NCBI GenBank assembly: GCA_004347685.1
Contig: SLTJ01000038.1
Location: forward strand, 1 to 64,000
Direction: 5' to 3'
DNA length: 64,000 bases
DNA from: Clostridia bacterium
GTDB lineage: Bacteria > Bacillota > DSM-521 > Neomoorellales > SLTJ01
The first letter of the stretch is position 1, and each line of letters opens with the position of its first letter. The notes beneath the pieces were generated by a model. It was not told where the DNA came from, did not search any database, and saw only the letters and a program-made list of their open reading frames with translations. A program made the position numbers and the translations under genes. Below are positions 42,860 through 53,794 of the stretch, piece after piece.

Positions 42860-44899
42860 TTGATTCCCCATCGCGAAGTTTACTGGAACATTGAGGGTCA
42901 CTTGTTGATTTACTTATTTCTTGTTATTGCCCTGATCTTCTTTTTCTACGGCTATTACCGCCTCTACAAGTACTGGCGCATCGGCCAACCCCGGGATCTT
43001 TCCGGTCACGCCTGGGAACGGATCAAGTCCGTCCTGGTGAATGCCTTTGGCCATGCCCGCGTCCTCCGGGAGACCTATCCTGGCATCATGCATTTTGCCA
43101 TTTTCTGGGGCTTCCTGGTGATGGTGGTAGGCACCATCATTGTTATGCTCGAAGCTGACTTGGGCTTTAAGCTCATTTATGGGAATTTCTATCTGTATTT
43201 TATGTCCCTGGGGCTGGATATGGCCGGCCTGGCTGCCATTATTGGCATCGTTATGGCTATTATTCGCCGCTACGTCTTGCGGCCTGGGCGGCTGGATAAC
43301 AAGCCGGATGACGCCTGGTCTCTTATACTTATCCTGGTGATCTTGATAACAGGTTTTGTCCTGGAGGGTCTGCGAATCGCCGCCACGCGGCAGCCGTGGG
43401 ATGTATGGTCGCCGGTCGGGTGGTTAATTGCCGGCTGGCTGGGACCGGCCGCTCCCTGGCAGGAGACGCTGCACCGGGTTTTGTGGTGGGCCCATATGGC
43501 CCTGGCCTTGGGCTTCATCGCTTATATTCCCTTTTCTAAGCTGTCGCATATCTTCCTCTCGCCCCTCAATCAGTATTACCGCTCCCTCGAGCCGAAGGGC
43601 GCCTTAATCAAGCTGGATTTGGAGAACGAGGAAGCAGAAAGCTTCGGGGTGGCCGCGGTAGAGCAATTCACGTGGAAAGATCTGTTTGACGCCGAGGCCT
43701 GTACCCGGTGCGGCCGCTGCCGGGACAACTGCCCGGCGCATTTGAGCCAGAAGGCCCTCTGCCCGAAGAAGCTGATCCAGGATATCAAGGGCGAACTGGA
43801 AATAAAGGCTCCAGTGCTTTTGAGCGCCACGGCCGTCGGCGTGGAAGGGCAGGCAGCGGAGGCCGCGGCCTCCAGCGAGGCGGTCCAGTCTATCGCCAGC
43901 CGGGTCCTGATCGGCGAAGCGGTAAGCGAAGAGGAAATCTGGACCTGCACCACCTGCCGTTCCTGTATGGAGCAGTGCCCGGTGTTTGTGGAGCAGGTGC
44001 CCAAGCTGGTCGAAATGCGGCGTTACCTGGTGCTGACCGAAAGCCGCTTCCCGGCCGAAGCCCAGACTGCCTTCCGTAATATGGAGAACAACGGCAATCC
44101 GTGGGGTGTGGGCTGGGCCAACCGGGCTGACTGGGCCACGGAGCTGGGGGTCAAGGTTGCCGCCGAGGACAGCGACATGGAGATCCTCTACTGGCCGGGC
44201 TGTGCCGGGGCCTTTGACGATCGCAATCGCCGGGTGGCCACGGCCATGGTGAAGCTGTTGCAGGCCGCCGGCGTCAATTTCGGCATCCTGGGCACGGAAG
44301 AAAAATGCTGCGGAGACTCGGCCCGGCGTCTGGGCAATGAATATCTTTTCCAGATGCTAGTAGAGGAAAACGTGGAAACCATGAAAGGGTACAACGTCAA
44401 GAAGATTGTTACCCAGTGCCCGCATTGCTATAACACGCTGAAGAACGAGTACCCGCAGTTTGGCGGCGACTTTGAGGTCGTGCACCACACCCAGTACCTG
44501 CTGGAGCTGGTGAGCAGCGGCCGCCTCAAAGTACAAAAACCTCTGGGCAAGCGGATCACCTATCACGATTCCTGCTACCTGGGCCGTTACAATGATATCT
44601 ATCGCGAGCCAAGACAGTTGCTGCAGGCCGCCGGGGGGACGCAGGTGCTGGAAATGGAGCGGCACCACAACCGGAGCTTCTGTTGCGGCGCCGGCGGCGG
44701 CCGCATGTGGTTGGAGGAACGGGAGGGACAGCGCATAAACATCATGCGCACCGAGCAGGCCTTGGCTACTAATCCCGAAGTCGTCTGTACGGCCTGCCCC
44801 TTCTGCCTGACCATGCTGGGCGATGGCCTCAAAGACAAGGGCCTGGAGGAGCAGGTGGCCGCCATGGATATTGCCGAAATCCTGGCTGGCGCTGTCTAG
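42860..44899 (+). CDS. EtfAB:quinone oxidoreductase-type membrane FeS protein (FadF / HdrD-like)
   Basis: 679 residues from TTG 42860 (GAGGTGA upstream; GTG 42851 is an alternative). Residues 1 to about 240 form a NarI-like membrane domain of about six helices with candidate haem His residues. Two ferredoxin-type clusters follow (C-x2-C-G-x-C-x3-C-P and C-x2-C-x2-C-x3-C-P, near residues 280 and 370), then two CCG domains (E-K-C-C-G-D-S and F-C-C-G-A-G-G-G-R-M-W) like HdrD. In syntrophic anaerobes this FadF/EMO protein links EtfAB to menaquinone. The etfBA-fadF order supports that role. Confidence 0.92.
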   Translation: MIPHREVYWNIEGHLLIYLFLVIALIFFFYGYYRLYKYWRIGQPRDLSGHAWERIKSVLVNAFGHARVLRETYPGIMHFAIFWGFLVMVVGTIIVMLEADLGFKLIYGNFYLYFMSLGLDMAGLAAIIGIVMAIIRRYVLRPGRLDNKPDDAWSLILILVILITGFVLEGLRIAATRQPWDVWSPVGWLIAGWLGPAAPWQETLHRVLWWAHMALALGFIAYIPFSKLSHIFLSPLNQYYRSLEPKGALIKLDLENEEAESFGVAAVEQFTWKDLFDAEACTRCGRCRDNCPAHLSQKALCPKKLIQDIKGELEIKAPVLLSATAVGVEGQAAEAAASSEAVQSIASRVLIGEAVSEEEIWTCTTCRSCMEQCPVFVEQVPKLVEMRRYLVLTESRFPAEAQTAFRNMENNGNPWGVGWANRADWATELGVKVAAEDSDMEILYWPGCAGAFDDRNRRVATAMVKLLQAAGVNFGILGTEEKCCGDSARRLGNEYLFQMLVEENVETMKGYNVKKIVTQCPHCYNTLKNEYPQFGGDFEVVHHTQYLLELVSSGRLKVQKPLGKRITYHDSCYLGRYNDIYREPRQLLQAAGGTQVLEMERHHNRSFCCGAGGGRMWLEEREGQRINIMRTEQALATNPEVVCTACPFCLTMLGDGLKDKGLEEQVAAMDIAEILAGAV

Positions 44900-45088
44900 A
44901 CATAATGGAGGGGCCGGCCCCACTAGCGTTACGTAGGTTATAGGGGAAGATCAGGACCCTCACCGAGCTACGAGCTAGGGAGGCCGGCTCATGTTGCCCG
45001 TGTCAAGGACCTGGCGATATGAAGACGACAGGCAGGAATCCGCTCCTGGACGGCGAAGAATATCCTGGCTACATGGCCAGGAGGGATC

Positions 45089-46252
45089 ATGATGCGCATC
45101 GGTTTCTTCACCGACAGTTACCACCCGTACACCAGCGGCGTAGTACGGTCCCTGGAGATTTTTCAGGAGGAACTGCGCTGCCGCGGGCACCAGGTGTATA
45201 TATTTGCCCCCAATTACCCGGACTGCCCCCCGGAGGAGGATGTCTTCCGTTTTTTTTCCATCCCGGCGGTAACCCAGAAAAACTTTACCTTGGCTGTTCC
45301 CCTTTCACCAACTTTGAGCCGCAGGGTGAAATCTTTAGAGCTGGATATAGTTCATGTCCACTCCCCTTTTCTCTTGGGAAGCGTGGGAGCGCGCTGGGCC
45401 AGGCGGTTAGGCCTACCCCTGGTCTTCACCTACCATACCCGATATGAGGAATACGTGCACTATTTTCCTTTCTTTCCCCAGGTATCCCGGCCGGTGGTGC
45501 GCTACTACGTCAGGGATTTCAGCAATCGCTGTAATTTGGTCGTGGCTCCTAGCGGCAGCATGGCCGAGAAATTGCAGGGGGACGGAGTGAGGTCTCCGGT
45601 AACAGTTGTCCCCACGGGCATCAGGTACGCGCGGCTGCAGGGGGGGGAACCGGGATGGTTGCGCCACCGCTACGGTATCCCGGAGGGGGTGCCGGTCTTG
45701 CTGTACGTAGGGCGCCTGGCCAGGGAAAAAAATCTGGAATTTCTCCTGGAGGCGTTTCAGCAGATTTTACGCCAGGAACCGGAGTGCCGGCTGGTAATGG
45801 TGGGGTCGGGGCCGGCCCGGGAGGAATTGGTACGTCGGGCGGCTCGTCTCGGCGTCGCAGGCCGGCTGGTTTTCACCGGGGTACTGCCGCCGCCAGAGGT
45901 AGCCAACTGTTATCAGGGAGCCGATCTTTTCCTCTTTGCTTCGCTGACCGAGACCCAGGGTTTGGTTTTGGTCGAGGCCATGGCGGCCGGACTGCCAGTG
46001 GTGGCGGTGCAGGCCGGCGGCGTGACGGATGTGCTGCAGGACGGCCGGCAGGGGTTTATCAGCCAGGAAAAGGTGCAGGACCTGGCGGCAAAGGCGCTTC
46101 TCTTGCTGCGTGACCCGGAACTTCGCCGACAGATGGGGGCGCGGGCCCGGGAGCGTGCGCAGGAGTTTACTGCCGAGCGCTGTACCGACCGCTTGCTTGC
46201 GGCCTATAACCTGGTACTGACTCAAGAGACGCGGTTTAGCCGGGCCGGGTAA
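45089..46252 (+). CDS. Glycosyltransferase family 4 (diacylglycerol glucosyltransferase-like)
   Basis: 387 residues from ATG 45089 (AGGAGGG upstream; ATG 45092 equally possible). GT-B fold: G-F-F-T-D-S-Y-H-P-Y-x-S-G-V at the start, Y-V-G-R-L-A-R-E-K-N in the nucleotide domain, and the E-x7-E retaining motif in S-L-T-E-T-Q-G-L-V-L-V-E-A. Close in pattern to family 4 enzymes that add sugar to diacylglycerol or phosphatidylinositol lipids. A palindrome GGGGCCGGCCCC at about 44911-44922 lies in the 189-base upstream gap, with no T-run. Exact substrate unknown. Confidence 0.88.
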   Translation: MMRIGFFTDSYHPYTSGVVRSLEIFQEELRCRGHQVYIFAPNYPDCPPEEDVFRFFSIPAVTQKNFTLAVPLSPTLSRRVKSLELDIVHVHSPFLLGSVGARWARRLGLPLVFTYHTRYEEYVHYFPFFPQVSRPVVRYYVRDFSNRCNLVVAPSGSMAEKLQGDGVRSPVTVVPTGIRYARLQGGEPGWLRHRYGIPEGVPVLLYVGRLAREKNLEFLLEAFQQILRQEPECRLVMVGSGPAREELVRRAARLGVAGRLVFTGVLPPPEVANCYQGADLFLFASLTETQGLVLVEAMAAGLPVVAVQAGGVTDVLQDGRQGFISQEKVQDLAAKALLLLRDPELRRQMGARARERAQEFTAERCTDRLLAAYNLVLTQETRFSRAG

Positions 46253-46283
46253 GAGGGTGGGGTTAGAGGTCGGACCGGCCGCC

Positions 46284-46745
46284 TCAATGTTTCTCCTTGA
46301 ACCTTTGGCTGAGGGCGCGGACGATGTCGCCGCGGCTGATCAACCCCACCAGCACATTGTCCCGCACTACCGGGACCTTCTTTATCTTCCGGTCGCTCAT
46401 GAGGGCCGCCACCATGCCCAGTTCGGTATCTTCGCCGGCGGTGGCCACGCGGCGGGTCATGATATTCCGTACTGGCACGTCTATCAGTTCTCTGGCCTTG
46501 TCCTCGAGCTGGGTCATGTCGGCAAAGACAAAAATGTCCGTGAGCACATCCACCACCATGGGCCGGTGGGTACGGATATGCTTCATCAGGTCGCCGTCGG
46601 TAATGATACCGAGGACTTCATTCCGGTCGTTCACCACCGGCAGGCCGCCGATCTTGTTTTCGGCCAGCAGGTGGATGACCTCACCCACAGTGGCGTCTTC
46701 CCCCACCTTGATAACTTCGCGGACCATGATATCCTTGGCCAGCAA
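46284..46745 (-). CDS. CBS-domain pair protein
   Basis: 153 residues from TTG 46745. Two CBS motifs: residues about 4-55 (A-x-D-I-M-V-R-E-V..., I-G-G-L-P-V-V-N-D, V-L-G-I-I-T-D-G-D-L) and about 90-150 (V-x-N-I-M-T-R-R-V, K-K-V-P-V-V, L-V-G-L-I-S-R-G-D-I). Such stand-alone proteins bind adenosyl nucleotides and regulate partners. Convergent with the glycosyltransferase gene and divergent from uvrB. Confidence 0.93.
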   Translation of the reverse strand: MLAKDIMVREVIKVGEDATVGEVIHLLAENKIGGLPVVNDRNEVLGIITDGDLMKHIRTHRPMVVDVLTDIFVFADMTQLEDKARELIDVPVRNIMTRRVATAGEDTELGMVAALMSDRKIKKVPVVRDNVLVGLISRGDIVRALSQRFKEKH

Positions 46746-46946
46746 TTCTTTATCACCCCATCAGTTTTTTGGCTGTGGCGCAGACCAGAAAAATATTTGC
46801 CCTCTGATCAATTATACCATAATCACGGTGAGAAAAGATGTTTTTTTGGCTTGTGGATTTTGTTTATACCTCCCTTCCCTTAGGCCTACCTCTTTGGTAC
46901 AATATAAAGATAGAGACCTCCAACCTTTGGTTTATGGTGAGCGAGT

Positions 46947-48932
46947 ATGGATGAGTTTGTGTTGAGAAGTGAATTTGCCCCCCGGGGGGATCAGCCCCGG
47001 GCCGTCCGGCAACTGCTGAGCGGGCTGGAAAAGGGGTACCGGCATCAGACCCTTCTGGGCGTAACCGGCAGCGGCAAGACGTATACCATGGCCTGTGTTA
47101 TTGCGGCCGTACAGCGGCCCACCTTGGTTATTGCACCCAACAAGACCCTGGCCGCCCAGCTCTGCGGCGAGTTCAAGGAGTTCTTCCCGCAGGCCGCCGT
47201 GGAGTATTTTGTCAGCTACTATGACTACTACCAGCCTGAGGCCTACGTGCCCCAGACCGACACGTATATCGAAAAGGACTCTTCCATCAACGACGAGATA
47301 GATAAGATGCGCCACGCGGCCACGGCTGCGGCCTTGGAGCGGCGGGACGTGATTATCGTGGCCAGCGTCTCCTGCATCTACGGCCTGGGCTCGCCACAGG
47401 ACTACCAGCAGTTGATGCTTTCCCTGCGGGAGGGAGAGGAATACGAACGCGACCAGGTGCTGCGGCGGCTGGTCGCCATCCAGTACCAGCGGAACGACCT
47501 CACGTTTACCCGCGGTACCTTCCGGGTCCACGGCGATGTGGTGGAAGTGTTCCCCGCCGGGTTTGACGAACGGGCCATCCGCATGGAGTTCTTCGGCGAC
47601 GAGGTAGAGCGCATCCTGGAGTTTGACCCCCTCACCGGCGAGGTCGTGGCCCGGCGCCGCCATGTCTCTATCTTTCCGGCCAGCCATTACGTGATAGAAG
47701 AAGATAAGATGGAGCGGGCCCTGGCGGCTATCGAGCAGGAACTGGAGGAAAGGCTGGCGGAACTCCGCGCCCGGGACAAGCTGCTGGAGGCCCAGCGGTT
47801 GGAGCAGCGCACCCGGTATGACCTGGAAATGATGCGGGAGATGGGGTTCTGTAAGGGGATCGAGAACTATTCCCGCCACCTCACCGGACGGCAGCCGGGG
47901 GAACCGCCCTATACCCTGCTGGACTATCTCCCGGAGGATTTCCTGCTTTTTATTGACGAATCCCACGTTACCGTGCCGCAGATCGGCGGCATGTTCGCCG
48001 GAGACTATTCCCGCAAGAAAACCCTGGTGGAATACGGCTTCCGCTTGCCGTCGGCCCTGGATAACCGGCCCCTGACTTTTGCCGAGTTCACGGCCAGGGT
48101 CGGCCAGGCCGTTTACGTTTCCGCCACCCCGGGACCGTACGAGCTGGAGCGCAGCCAGCAGATAGTGGAGCAGATTGTCAGGCCCACCGGGCTGGTGGAC
48201 CCGGAGGTAGTGGTGCGGCCGGTGAGCGGCCAGATAGACGACCTGCTGGAGGAAATCCGCCGGCGGGCGGATAAAGGTCACCGGGTACTGGTGACCACCC
48301 TGACCAAGCGCATGGCCGAAAACCTGTGCGACTACCTGCGGGAAGCCGGGGTGCGGGTGCGGTACATGCACTCGGAGATAAACGTCATTGAGCGCATGGA
48401 GATTATCCGCGGCCTGCGCCTGGGAGAGTTTGACGTGCTGGTGGGCATTAATCTCCTGCGGGAAGGACTGGACCTGCCGGAGGTATCCTTGGTGGCCATC
48501 CTGGACGCCGACAAGGAAGGGTTTTTGCGCTCCGAGCGTTCTCTCATCCAGACCATGGGCCGGGCCGCCCGAAATGTGGAGGGGCAGGTCCTCATGTATG
48601 CCGATACCGTCACTGACTCGATGCGCCGGGCCATTGAGGAAACCAACCGCCGGCGGCAGTTGCAACTGGCCTATAACCAAGAGCACGGGATCACGCCCCA
48701 GACGGTGCGCAAGGGCATTCGCGATCCCATTGAGGTTTCCCGGGTGGCCGAGGAGCGGGCCCGGTACCCGACCGAACGCCGGGAAAAGCTAAAGCTGGGG
48801 CCGCGGGAGTTGCGCCAGACCATTAAGGAGCTGGAACAGGAGATGCGCCAGGCGGCCCGGCAACTGGAGTTCGAAAAGGCGGCGCAACTGCGGGATGTCC
48901 TTATCGAACTGCGGCAGGAGCTTTCTGGGTAA
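46947..48932 (+). CDS. uvrB: Excinuclease ABC subunit B
   Basis: 661 residues from ATG 46947. Walker [10 protein letters not shown], the beta-hairpin [12 protein letters not shown] that grips damaged DNA, D-E-S-H-V-T, helicase motifs R-E-G-L-D-L-P-E and Q-T-M-G-R-A-A-R-N, and a C-terminal UvrC-binding helix. Nucleotide excision repair. Its own upstream region has TACAAT near 46899 but no strong -35. Followed by uvrA after 96 bases. Confidence 0.97.
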   Translation: MDEFVLRSEFAPRGDQPRAVRQLLSGLEKGYRHQTLLGVTGSGKTYTMACVIAAVQRPTLVIAPNKTLAAQLCGEFKEFFPQAAVEYFVSYYDYYQPEAYVPQTDTYIEKDSSINDEIDKMRHAATAAALERRDVIIVASVSCIYGLGSPQDYQQLMLSLREGEEYERDQVLRRLVAIQYQRNDLTFTRGTFRVHGDVVEVFPAGFDERAIRMEFFGDEVERILEFDPLTGEVVARRRHVSIFPASHYVIEEDKMERALAAIEQELEERLAELRARDKLLEAQRLEQRTRYDLEMMREMGFCKGIENYSRHLTGRQPGEPPYTLLDYLPEDFLLFIDESHVTVPQIGGMFAGDYSRKKTLVEYGFRLPSALDNRPLTFAEFTARVGQAVYVSATPGPYELERSQQIVEQIVRPTGLVDPEVVVRPVSGQIDDLLEEIRRRADKGHRVLVTTLTKRMAENLCDYLREAGVRVRYMHSEINVIERMEIIRGLRLGEFDVLVGINLLREGLDLPEVSLVAILDADKEGFLRSERSLIQTMGRAARNVEGQVLMYADTVTDSMRRAIEETNRRRQLQLAYNQEHGITPQTVRKGIRDPIEVSRVAEERARYPTERREKLKLGPRELRQTIKELEQEMRQAARQLEFEKAAQLRDVLIELRQELSG

Positions 48933-49028
48933 ACGGTAGGGGCCTTTTGTGGCATAATAGGGCGAGGAGTTAGGCAGCTCGATTTCTCGATTGTTGCTTT
49001 CCGACTTCCGGTTTATGGGGGTTTGTGG

Positions 49029-51908
49029 TTGGGGCAAGAAGATATTATCGTCAGAGGAGCCCGGGTCCACAATCTGAAGAACATTGACGTGGTCATCCCC
49101 CGGAACCGGCTGGTAGTCATTACCGGCCTTAGCGGGTCCGGCAAGTCCTCGCTGGCCTTCGATACCATTTACGCCGAAGGCCAGCGGCGGTACGTGGAAT
49201 CCCTTTCGGCCTATGCTAGGCAATTCCTGGGACAGATGGATAAACCTGACGTGGATTATATCGCCGGACTTTCTCCGGCCATTTCCATTGACCAGAAGAC
49301 TACCAGCCACAATCCCCGTTCCACTGTGGGCACGGTGACGGAGATTTACGATTACCTGCGCCTGCTTTTTGCCCGGGTGGGCCGGCCCCACTGCCCTAAC
49401 TGCGGCCGGCCCATTGTTTCCCAGACGGTCTCCCAGATGGTGGATACGGTGATGGCCTACCCGGAGGGGACCCGTTTCCTGGTGCTGGCACCCCTGGTGC
49501 GGGGCCGTAAGGGAGAATACCGGAAGCTCCTGGAGGACTTGCGCCGCCAGGGGTACGTCCGGGCGCGGGTGGACGGAGAGGTGGTGGAACTGGAGGGGCA
49601 AGGGCCCGGGCTGGATAAGAATAAGAAGCATACCATTGAAGCGGTGGTTGACCGGCTGGTGGTGCGGCCGGGCGTGGCCGGCCGGCTGGCGGAGTCCTTG
49701 GAGACAGCTCTGGGGCTGGCCGAAGGCCTGGCCGTGGTGCAAGTGCTGGAGGGCGAAGAAATCGTCTTCAGCAGCAAGTTTGCCTGCAGCGAGTGTGGCA
49801 TGAGCCTGGCCGAAGTGTCGCCGCGCCTCTTCTCCTTCAACAGCCCTTACGGGGCCTGCCCGGAGTGCGGCGGCCTGGGGTTTACCCGGGTGGTGGACCC
49901 GGAACTGGTTATTCCTGATAAGAGATTGACTTTACGCCAGGGAGCCATCGCCCCCTGGCGCTTATCCAGTCATTATTATCCCCGGCTGCTGGAGACTCTG
50001 GCCCGGCGCCACGGCTTCAGTCTGGACGTGCCAGTGGCCGAGCTGGCCGCCGAGCACCTGGACCTTATCCTTTACGGCAGCGGGGAAGAGGAACTCTCAT
50101 TTTCCTATACCAACCGCTTTGGCCACACCCGCCACCACCAGCGGCCCTTTGCCGGGGTGGTAAACCACTTGGCCCGGGCTTACCGCGAAGCTGCTTCGGA
50201 TCAAGAGCGGCAGGAGATCGAAGCCTATATGACCGCCCGGCCTTGCCCCAGGTGCCAGGGCCGGCGTTTGAAACCCGAGGCCCTGGCGGTGTTGGTGGCC
50301 GGGAAAAATATTTCCGAAGTGGCCGGCATGACCGTCAGCCTGGCCCGCTCCTTCCTCGCTTCTCTGACCCTGACCTCCAGGGAGCAGTTGATTGCCCGCC
50401 AGATATTGAAGGAAATCCAGAACCGGCTGGGTTTCCTGGAAAACGTGGGCCTGGACTACCTGACCCTGGACCGGGCCGCAGCCACCCTTTCCGGCGGCGA
50501 GGCCCAGCGCATCCGGCTGGCCACCCAGATCGGCTCCCAGTTGGTCGGGGTGCTGTATGTGCTGGACGAGCCCAGCATCGGCCTGCACCCGCGGGACAAC
50601 TCTCGCCTAATCGCTACCCTGAAGCAGCTTCGCGATCTGGGCAATACCATCATCGTGGTGGAGCACGACGAAGACACCATCCGGGCGGCCGACTACGTCA
50701 TTGACATCGGTCCCGGGGCCGGGGCCGGCGGCGGCCGGGTGGTGGCGGCGGGTAGCGTAGACGAGGTATGTGCCGTGGACGAATCCCTTACCGGGCAGTT
50801 TCTTACCGGCCAGCGGTCCATCCCCTTGCCGGCCGCGCGTAGGCCGGGCAATGGCAAGTGGCTGAGGATTACCGGGGGCCGGGAGAATAACCTGAAGGAT
50901 ATTGACGTGGCCTTTCCCCTGGGCTGCTTTGTCTGTGTCACCGGTGTTTCCGGCTCCGGCAAGAGCACCCTGGTCAACGACATCCTGTACAAGGCCCTGG
51001 CGGCAAAACTGAACCGGGCGCGGGAGAAGGCCGGCCGGTACCGGGAGATAACGGGATGCGAGCACCTGGAAAAGGTGGTCAGCGTGGACCAGTCCCCCAT
51101 CGGGCGCACGCCCCGTTCCAACCCAGCTACCTATACCGGCACCTTCGACCATATTCGGGAATTATTTGCCAGCACGCCGGAAGCCCGGATGCGCGGCTAC
51201 AAGGCCGGCCGTTTCAGCTTCAACGTTCGCGGCGGCCGCTGTGAGGCCTGCCAGGGCGATGGCATCATCAAGATCGAAATGCACTTCCTGCCGGATGTCT
51301 ATGTCCCCTGCGAAGTCTGTAAAGGGCAGCGGTACAACCGGGAAACGCTGGAGATTCACTATCGGGGCCAGACAATTGCCGACGTGCTGGCCATGACGGT
51401 AGACGAGGCGGTGGAGTTTTTCCGCCACCATCCCCGCATTTTCCGCAAGCTGAAGACAGTGCAGGACGTGGGATTGGGGTATATCCAGTTGGGCCAGCCC
51501 GCTACCACTCTTTCCGGCGGCGAGGCCCAGCGGGTAAAGCTGGCCGCCGAGCTTTCCCGCCGCTCCAACGGCCGCGCCCTTTACGTCCTGGATGAGCCCA
51601 CTACCGGCCTGCACGCGGCTGATGTGGCCAGGCTGCTGGAGGTGCTCAACCGCCTCACGGATACCGGCAATACCGTGGTGGTTATCGAGCATAACCTGGA
51701 CGTGATCAAGTCGGCTGATTATATCATTGACTTGGGGCCCGAGGGCGGGGACGGGGGTGGGTATGTGGTGGCCCGTGGCACCCCGGAGGAAGTAAGCCGG
51801 GTACCGGAATCCTATACCGGCGCTTTCCTGCGCCGGATTCTAGAAACAGCTCCTCAAGCGGAGGAGAACGGGGCTCCGGAGGCGAAAAAAAGGGCAGAGG
51901 TTTGTTAA
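49029..51908 (+). CDS. uvrA: Excinuclease ABC subunit A
   Basis: 959 residues. TTG 49029 is taken for its 7-base gap from GGGGG; TTG 49023 is possible. Two ABC modules: G-L-S-G-S-G-K-S-S and G-V-S-G-S-G-K-S-T Walker A, two L-S-G-G-E-A-Q-R signatures, and zinc fingers C-P-N-C-G, C-x2-C in each half ([14 protein letters not shown]). Recognises bulky DNA lesions and loads UvrB. Confidence 0.97.
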   Translation: MGQEDIIVRGARVHNLKNIDVVIPRNRLVVITGLSGSGKSSLAFDTIYAEGQRRYVESLSAYARQFLGQMDKPDVDYIAGLSPAISIDQKTTSHNPRSTVGTVTEIYDYLRLLFARVGRPHCPNCGRPIVSQTVSQMVDTVMAYPEGTRFLVLAPLVRGRKGEYRKLLEDLRRQGYVRARVDGEVVELEGQGPGLDKNKKHTIEAVVDRLVVRPGVAGRLAESLETALGLAEGLAVVQVLEGEEIVFSSKFACSECGMSLAEVSPRLFSFNSPYGACPECGGLGFTRVVDPELVIPDKRLTLRQGAIAPWRLSSHYYPRLLETLARRHGFSLDVPVAELAAEHLDLILYGSGEEELSFSYTNRFGHTRHHQRPFAGVVNHLARAYREAASDQERQEIEAYMTARPCPRCQGRRLKPEALAVLVAGKNISEVAGMTVSLARSFLASLTLTSREQLIARQILKEIQNRLGFLENVGLDYLTLDRAAATLSGGEAQRIRLATQIGSQLVGVLYVLDEPSIGLHPRDNSRLIATLKQLRDLGNTIIVVEHDEDTIRAADYVIDIGPGAGAGGGRVVAAGSVDEVCAVDESLTGQFLTGQRSIPLPAARRPGNGKWLRITGGRENNLKDIDVAFPLGCFVCVTGVSGSGKSTLVNDILYKALAAKLNRAREKAGRYREITGCEHLEKVVSVDQSPIGRTPRSNPATYTGTFDHIRELFASTPEARMRGYKAGRFSFNVRGGRCEACQGDGIIKIEMHFLPDVYVPCEVCKGQRYNRETLEIHYRGQTIADVLAMTVDEAVEFFRHHPRIFRKLKTVQDVGLGYIQLGQPATTLSGGEAQRVKLAAELSRRSNGRALYVLDEPTTGLHAADVARLLEVLNRLTDTGNTVVVIEHNLDVIKSADYIIDLGPEGGDGGGYVVARGTPEEVSRVPESYTGAFLRRILETAPQAEENGAPEAKKRAEVC

Positions 51909-51923
51909 GGGAGGGAAGCCGAA

Positions 51924-53765
51924 ACGGACCTCGCGGAAAAGCTGGCGCAACTGCCGGACAATCCAGGCGTATACCTGATGCGGGACGCCGCAGGAGAAAT
52001 AATCTATGTGGGCAAGGCCGGCTCCCTCAAGAACCGGGTGCGGTCCTACTTTCACAGCCCTGCCTCACAGCCGCCCAAGGTACAGGTGATGATGCGCCAC
52101 GTGGCCGACCTGGAGTACATCATTACCCGCTCCGAAGTGGAGGCCTTGGTGCTGGAGTGCAACCTGATCAAGAGCTACCGGCCCTATTACAATATTAACC
52201 TCAAGGACGACAAGAGCTATCCGTACCTTAAGGTGGCCGTGAACCAGGAGTTTCCCTACATGACGGTGACCAGACAAAGGGTTCGGGACGGCTCCCGCTA
52301 CTTCGGCCCGTACACCAATGTCGGGGCCCTGCAAGACACCCTGCGCTGGTTACGGCGTTACTTCAGCCTGCGTACCTGCCGCGGCGGGGTGTGGAAGGAG
52401 GCCTGCCGCAGCCGCCGGCCCTGCCTGGACGGGCATATCGGCCGATGCATCGCCCCCTGCAGCGGTGCGGTGAGCCCGGAAGCATACCGGGTCATGGTGC
52501 AGGAACTGATCCTCTTCCTGGAGGGCAAGGGAGACGACCTGGTGCACCGCCTGGAGGAAAAAATGCGGCAGGCGGCCGAGAGGCTGGCCTTTGAGGAGGC
52601 GGCCAAATGGCGGGATCAGCTCGCAGCCATGCGCCAGGTGCTGGCCCGGCAGCAGATGGCTACTGAGAGGACTGGGGACCAGGATTACCTGGGGGTGGCC
52701 CATGAGGGGAGCCTGGCCTGCGTGCAGGTCTTCTTCGTGCGGGACGGCCGGGTGACGGGCCGGGAGCATTTTTACCTGGACGGGGAGGGTGGACTGGATC
52801 CGGGGGAGGCCCTGGCCGCCTTCATCCAGCAGTATTATAGTGGTGCCGGCTACGTGCCGGAAGAAATGGTTCTCTCGCTGCCCCCACCCGGGCAGGAAGT
52901 TATGCAGGAGTGGTTGAGCCAGCGGCGGGGAAAGAAAGTGCACCTGACGGTGCCGGTACGGGGGGAGAGAAGGCAACTCCTTTCCTTGGTGGAAGAAAAC
53001 GCTCGCCTGCTCCTGAATACGAAGGCGGCCGGGCAGAGGCGGGAGACTGAAGGTGTGCTGGCGCTCCAGGAGGTTCTGGGCTTACCGGTTGCGCCCGGCC
53101 GGATAGAGTGCTATGATGTTTCCAACCTGCAAGGAAGTAATGCGGTCGGCTCCATGGTGGTTTTTAGGCACGGCCGGGCGGTCAAAGGCGAATACCGCCG
53201 TTTCCAGATCAGAGGCGTTAGCGGCCCGGATGATTACGCTTCGCTGCGGGAAGTTTTGGGCCGCAGATTTCGCCGCCTGCAGGCCGGGGACCCCAGGTTT
53301 GCCGCCGCGCCGGACTTGATCCTCATTGACGGCGGCAAGGGCCAGTTAAGCGCGGCCATCCAGGTTATGAACGAAATGGAGGTGGGCCATATCCCGGTTT
53401 TCGGGCTGGCCAAGCGGGAGGAGGAAATCTTTGTCCCGGGTACGGCTGAGCCAGTCCGGCTGCCCCGAGATTCGGCGGCCCTGCAGTTGCTGCAGCGGGT
53501 CCGGGACGAAGCCCACCGTTTTGCCGTGACCTACCACCGTCAGTTAAGGGGACAGCAACTGACGGGATCCACCCTGGACGCTGTGGCCGGGATCGGCCCA
53601 CGGCGCAAGGCGGCCCTCCTGCAGGCCTTTGGCTCGGTGGCCAGGATGCGGGAGGCCAGCCTGGAAGAACTGACCGCGGTGCCGGGAATGAATCGTCAGG
53701 CGGCCGGGAGATTGTATGCGCATCTGCATTCTGAGGGGCGGTTGCCGGCTGAAGGTGGGAGTTAG
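51924..53765 (+). CDS. uvrC: Excinuclease ABC subunit C, without a canonical start codon
   Basis: About 613 residues. UvrC N-terminal similarity begins at position 51924 (T-D-L-A-E-K-L-A-Q-L-P-D-N-P-G-V-Y-L-M), but no ATG, GTG or TTG exists between the stop at 51906 and ATG 51978. A strong AGGGAGGGAAG at 51907-51917 precedes an ACG at 51924, so ACG initiation is the best reading. Starting at 51978 would cut away the G-V-Y half of the GIY-YIG nuclease motif and leave only I-Y-V-G-K-A. UVR, UvrC endonuclease-V-like core and C-terminal HhH (I-G-P-R-R-K-A-A-L-L) are intact. It incises both sides of the lesion. Confidence 0.9.
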   Translation, partial: TDLAEKLAQLPDNPGVYLMRDAAGEIIYVGKAGSLKNRVRSYFHSPASQPPKVQVMMRHVADLEYIITRSEVEALVLECNLIKSYRPYYNINLKDDKSYPYLKVAVNQEFPYMTVTRQRVRDGSRYFGPYTNVGALQDTLRWLRRYFSLRTCRGGVWKEACRSRRPCLDGHIGRCIAPCSGAVSPEAYRVMVQELILFLEGKGDDLVHRLEEKMRQAAERLAFEEAAKWRDQLAAMRQVLARQQMATERTGDQDYLGVAHEGSLACVQVFFVRDGRVTGREHFYLDGEGGLDPGEALAAFIQQYYSGAGYVPEEMVLSLPPPGQEVMQEWLSQRRGKKVHLTVPVRGERRQLLSLVEENARLLLNTKAAGQRRETEGVLALQEVLGLPVAPGRIECYDVSNLQGSNAVGSMVVFRHGRAVKGEYRRFQIRGVSGPDDYASLREVLGRRFRRLQAGDPRFAAAPDLILIDGGKGQLSAAIQVMNEMEVGHIPVFGLAKREEEIFVPGTAEPVRLPRDSAALQLLQRVRDEAHRFAVTYHRQLRGQQLTGSTLDAVAGIGPRRKAALLQAFGSVARMREASLEELTAVPGMNRQAAGRLYAHLHSEGRLPAEGGS

Positions 53766-53794
53766 CCAGCGCATGCTGGGGAGGGGGCCCGCAG

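Noticed and set aside
46932-48686. 584-codon open frame on the minus strand opposite uvrB
   Set aside because: It mirrors uvrB codon structure in a GC-rich genome, is His/Gln/Pro-rich without domains, and uvrB on the other strand is certain.
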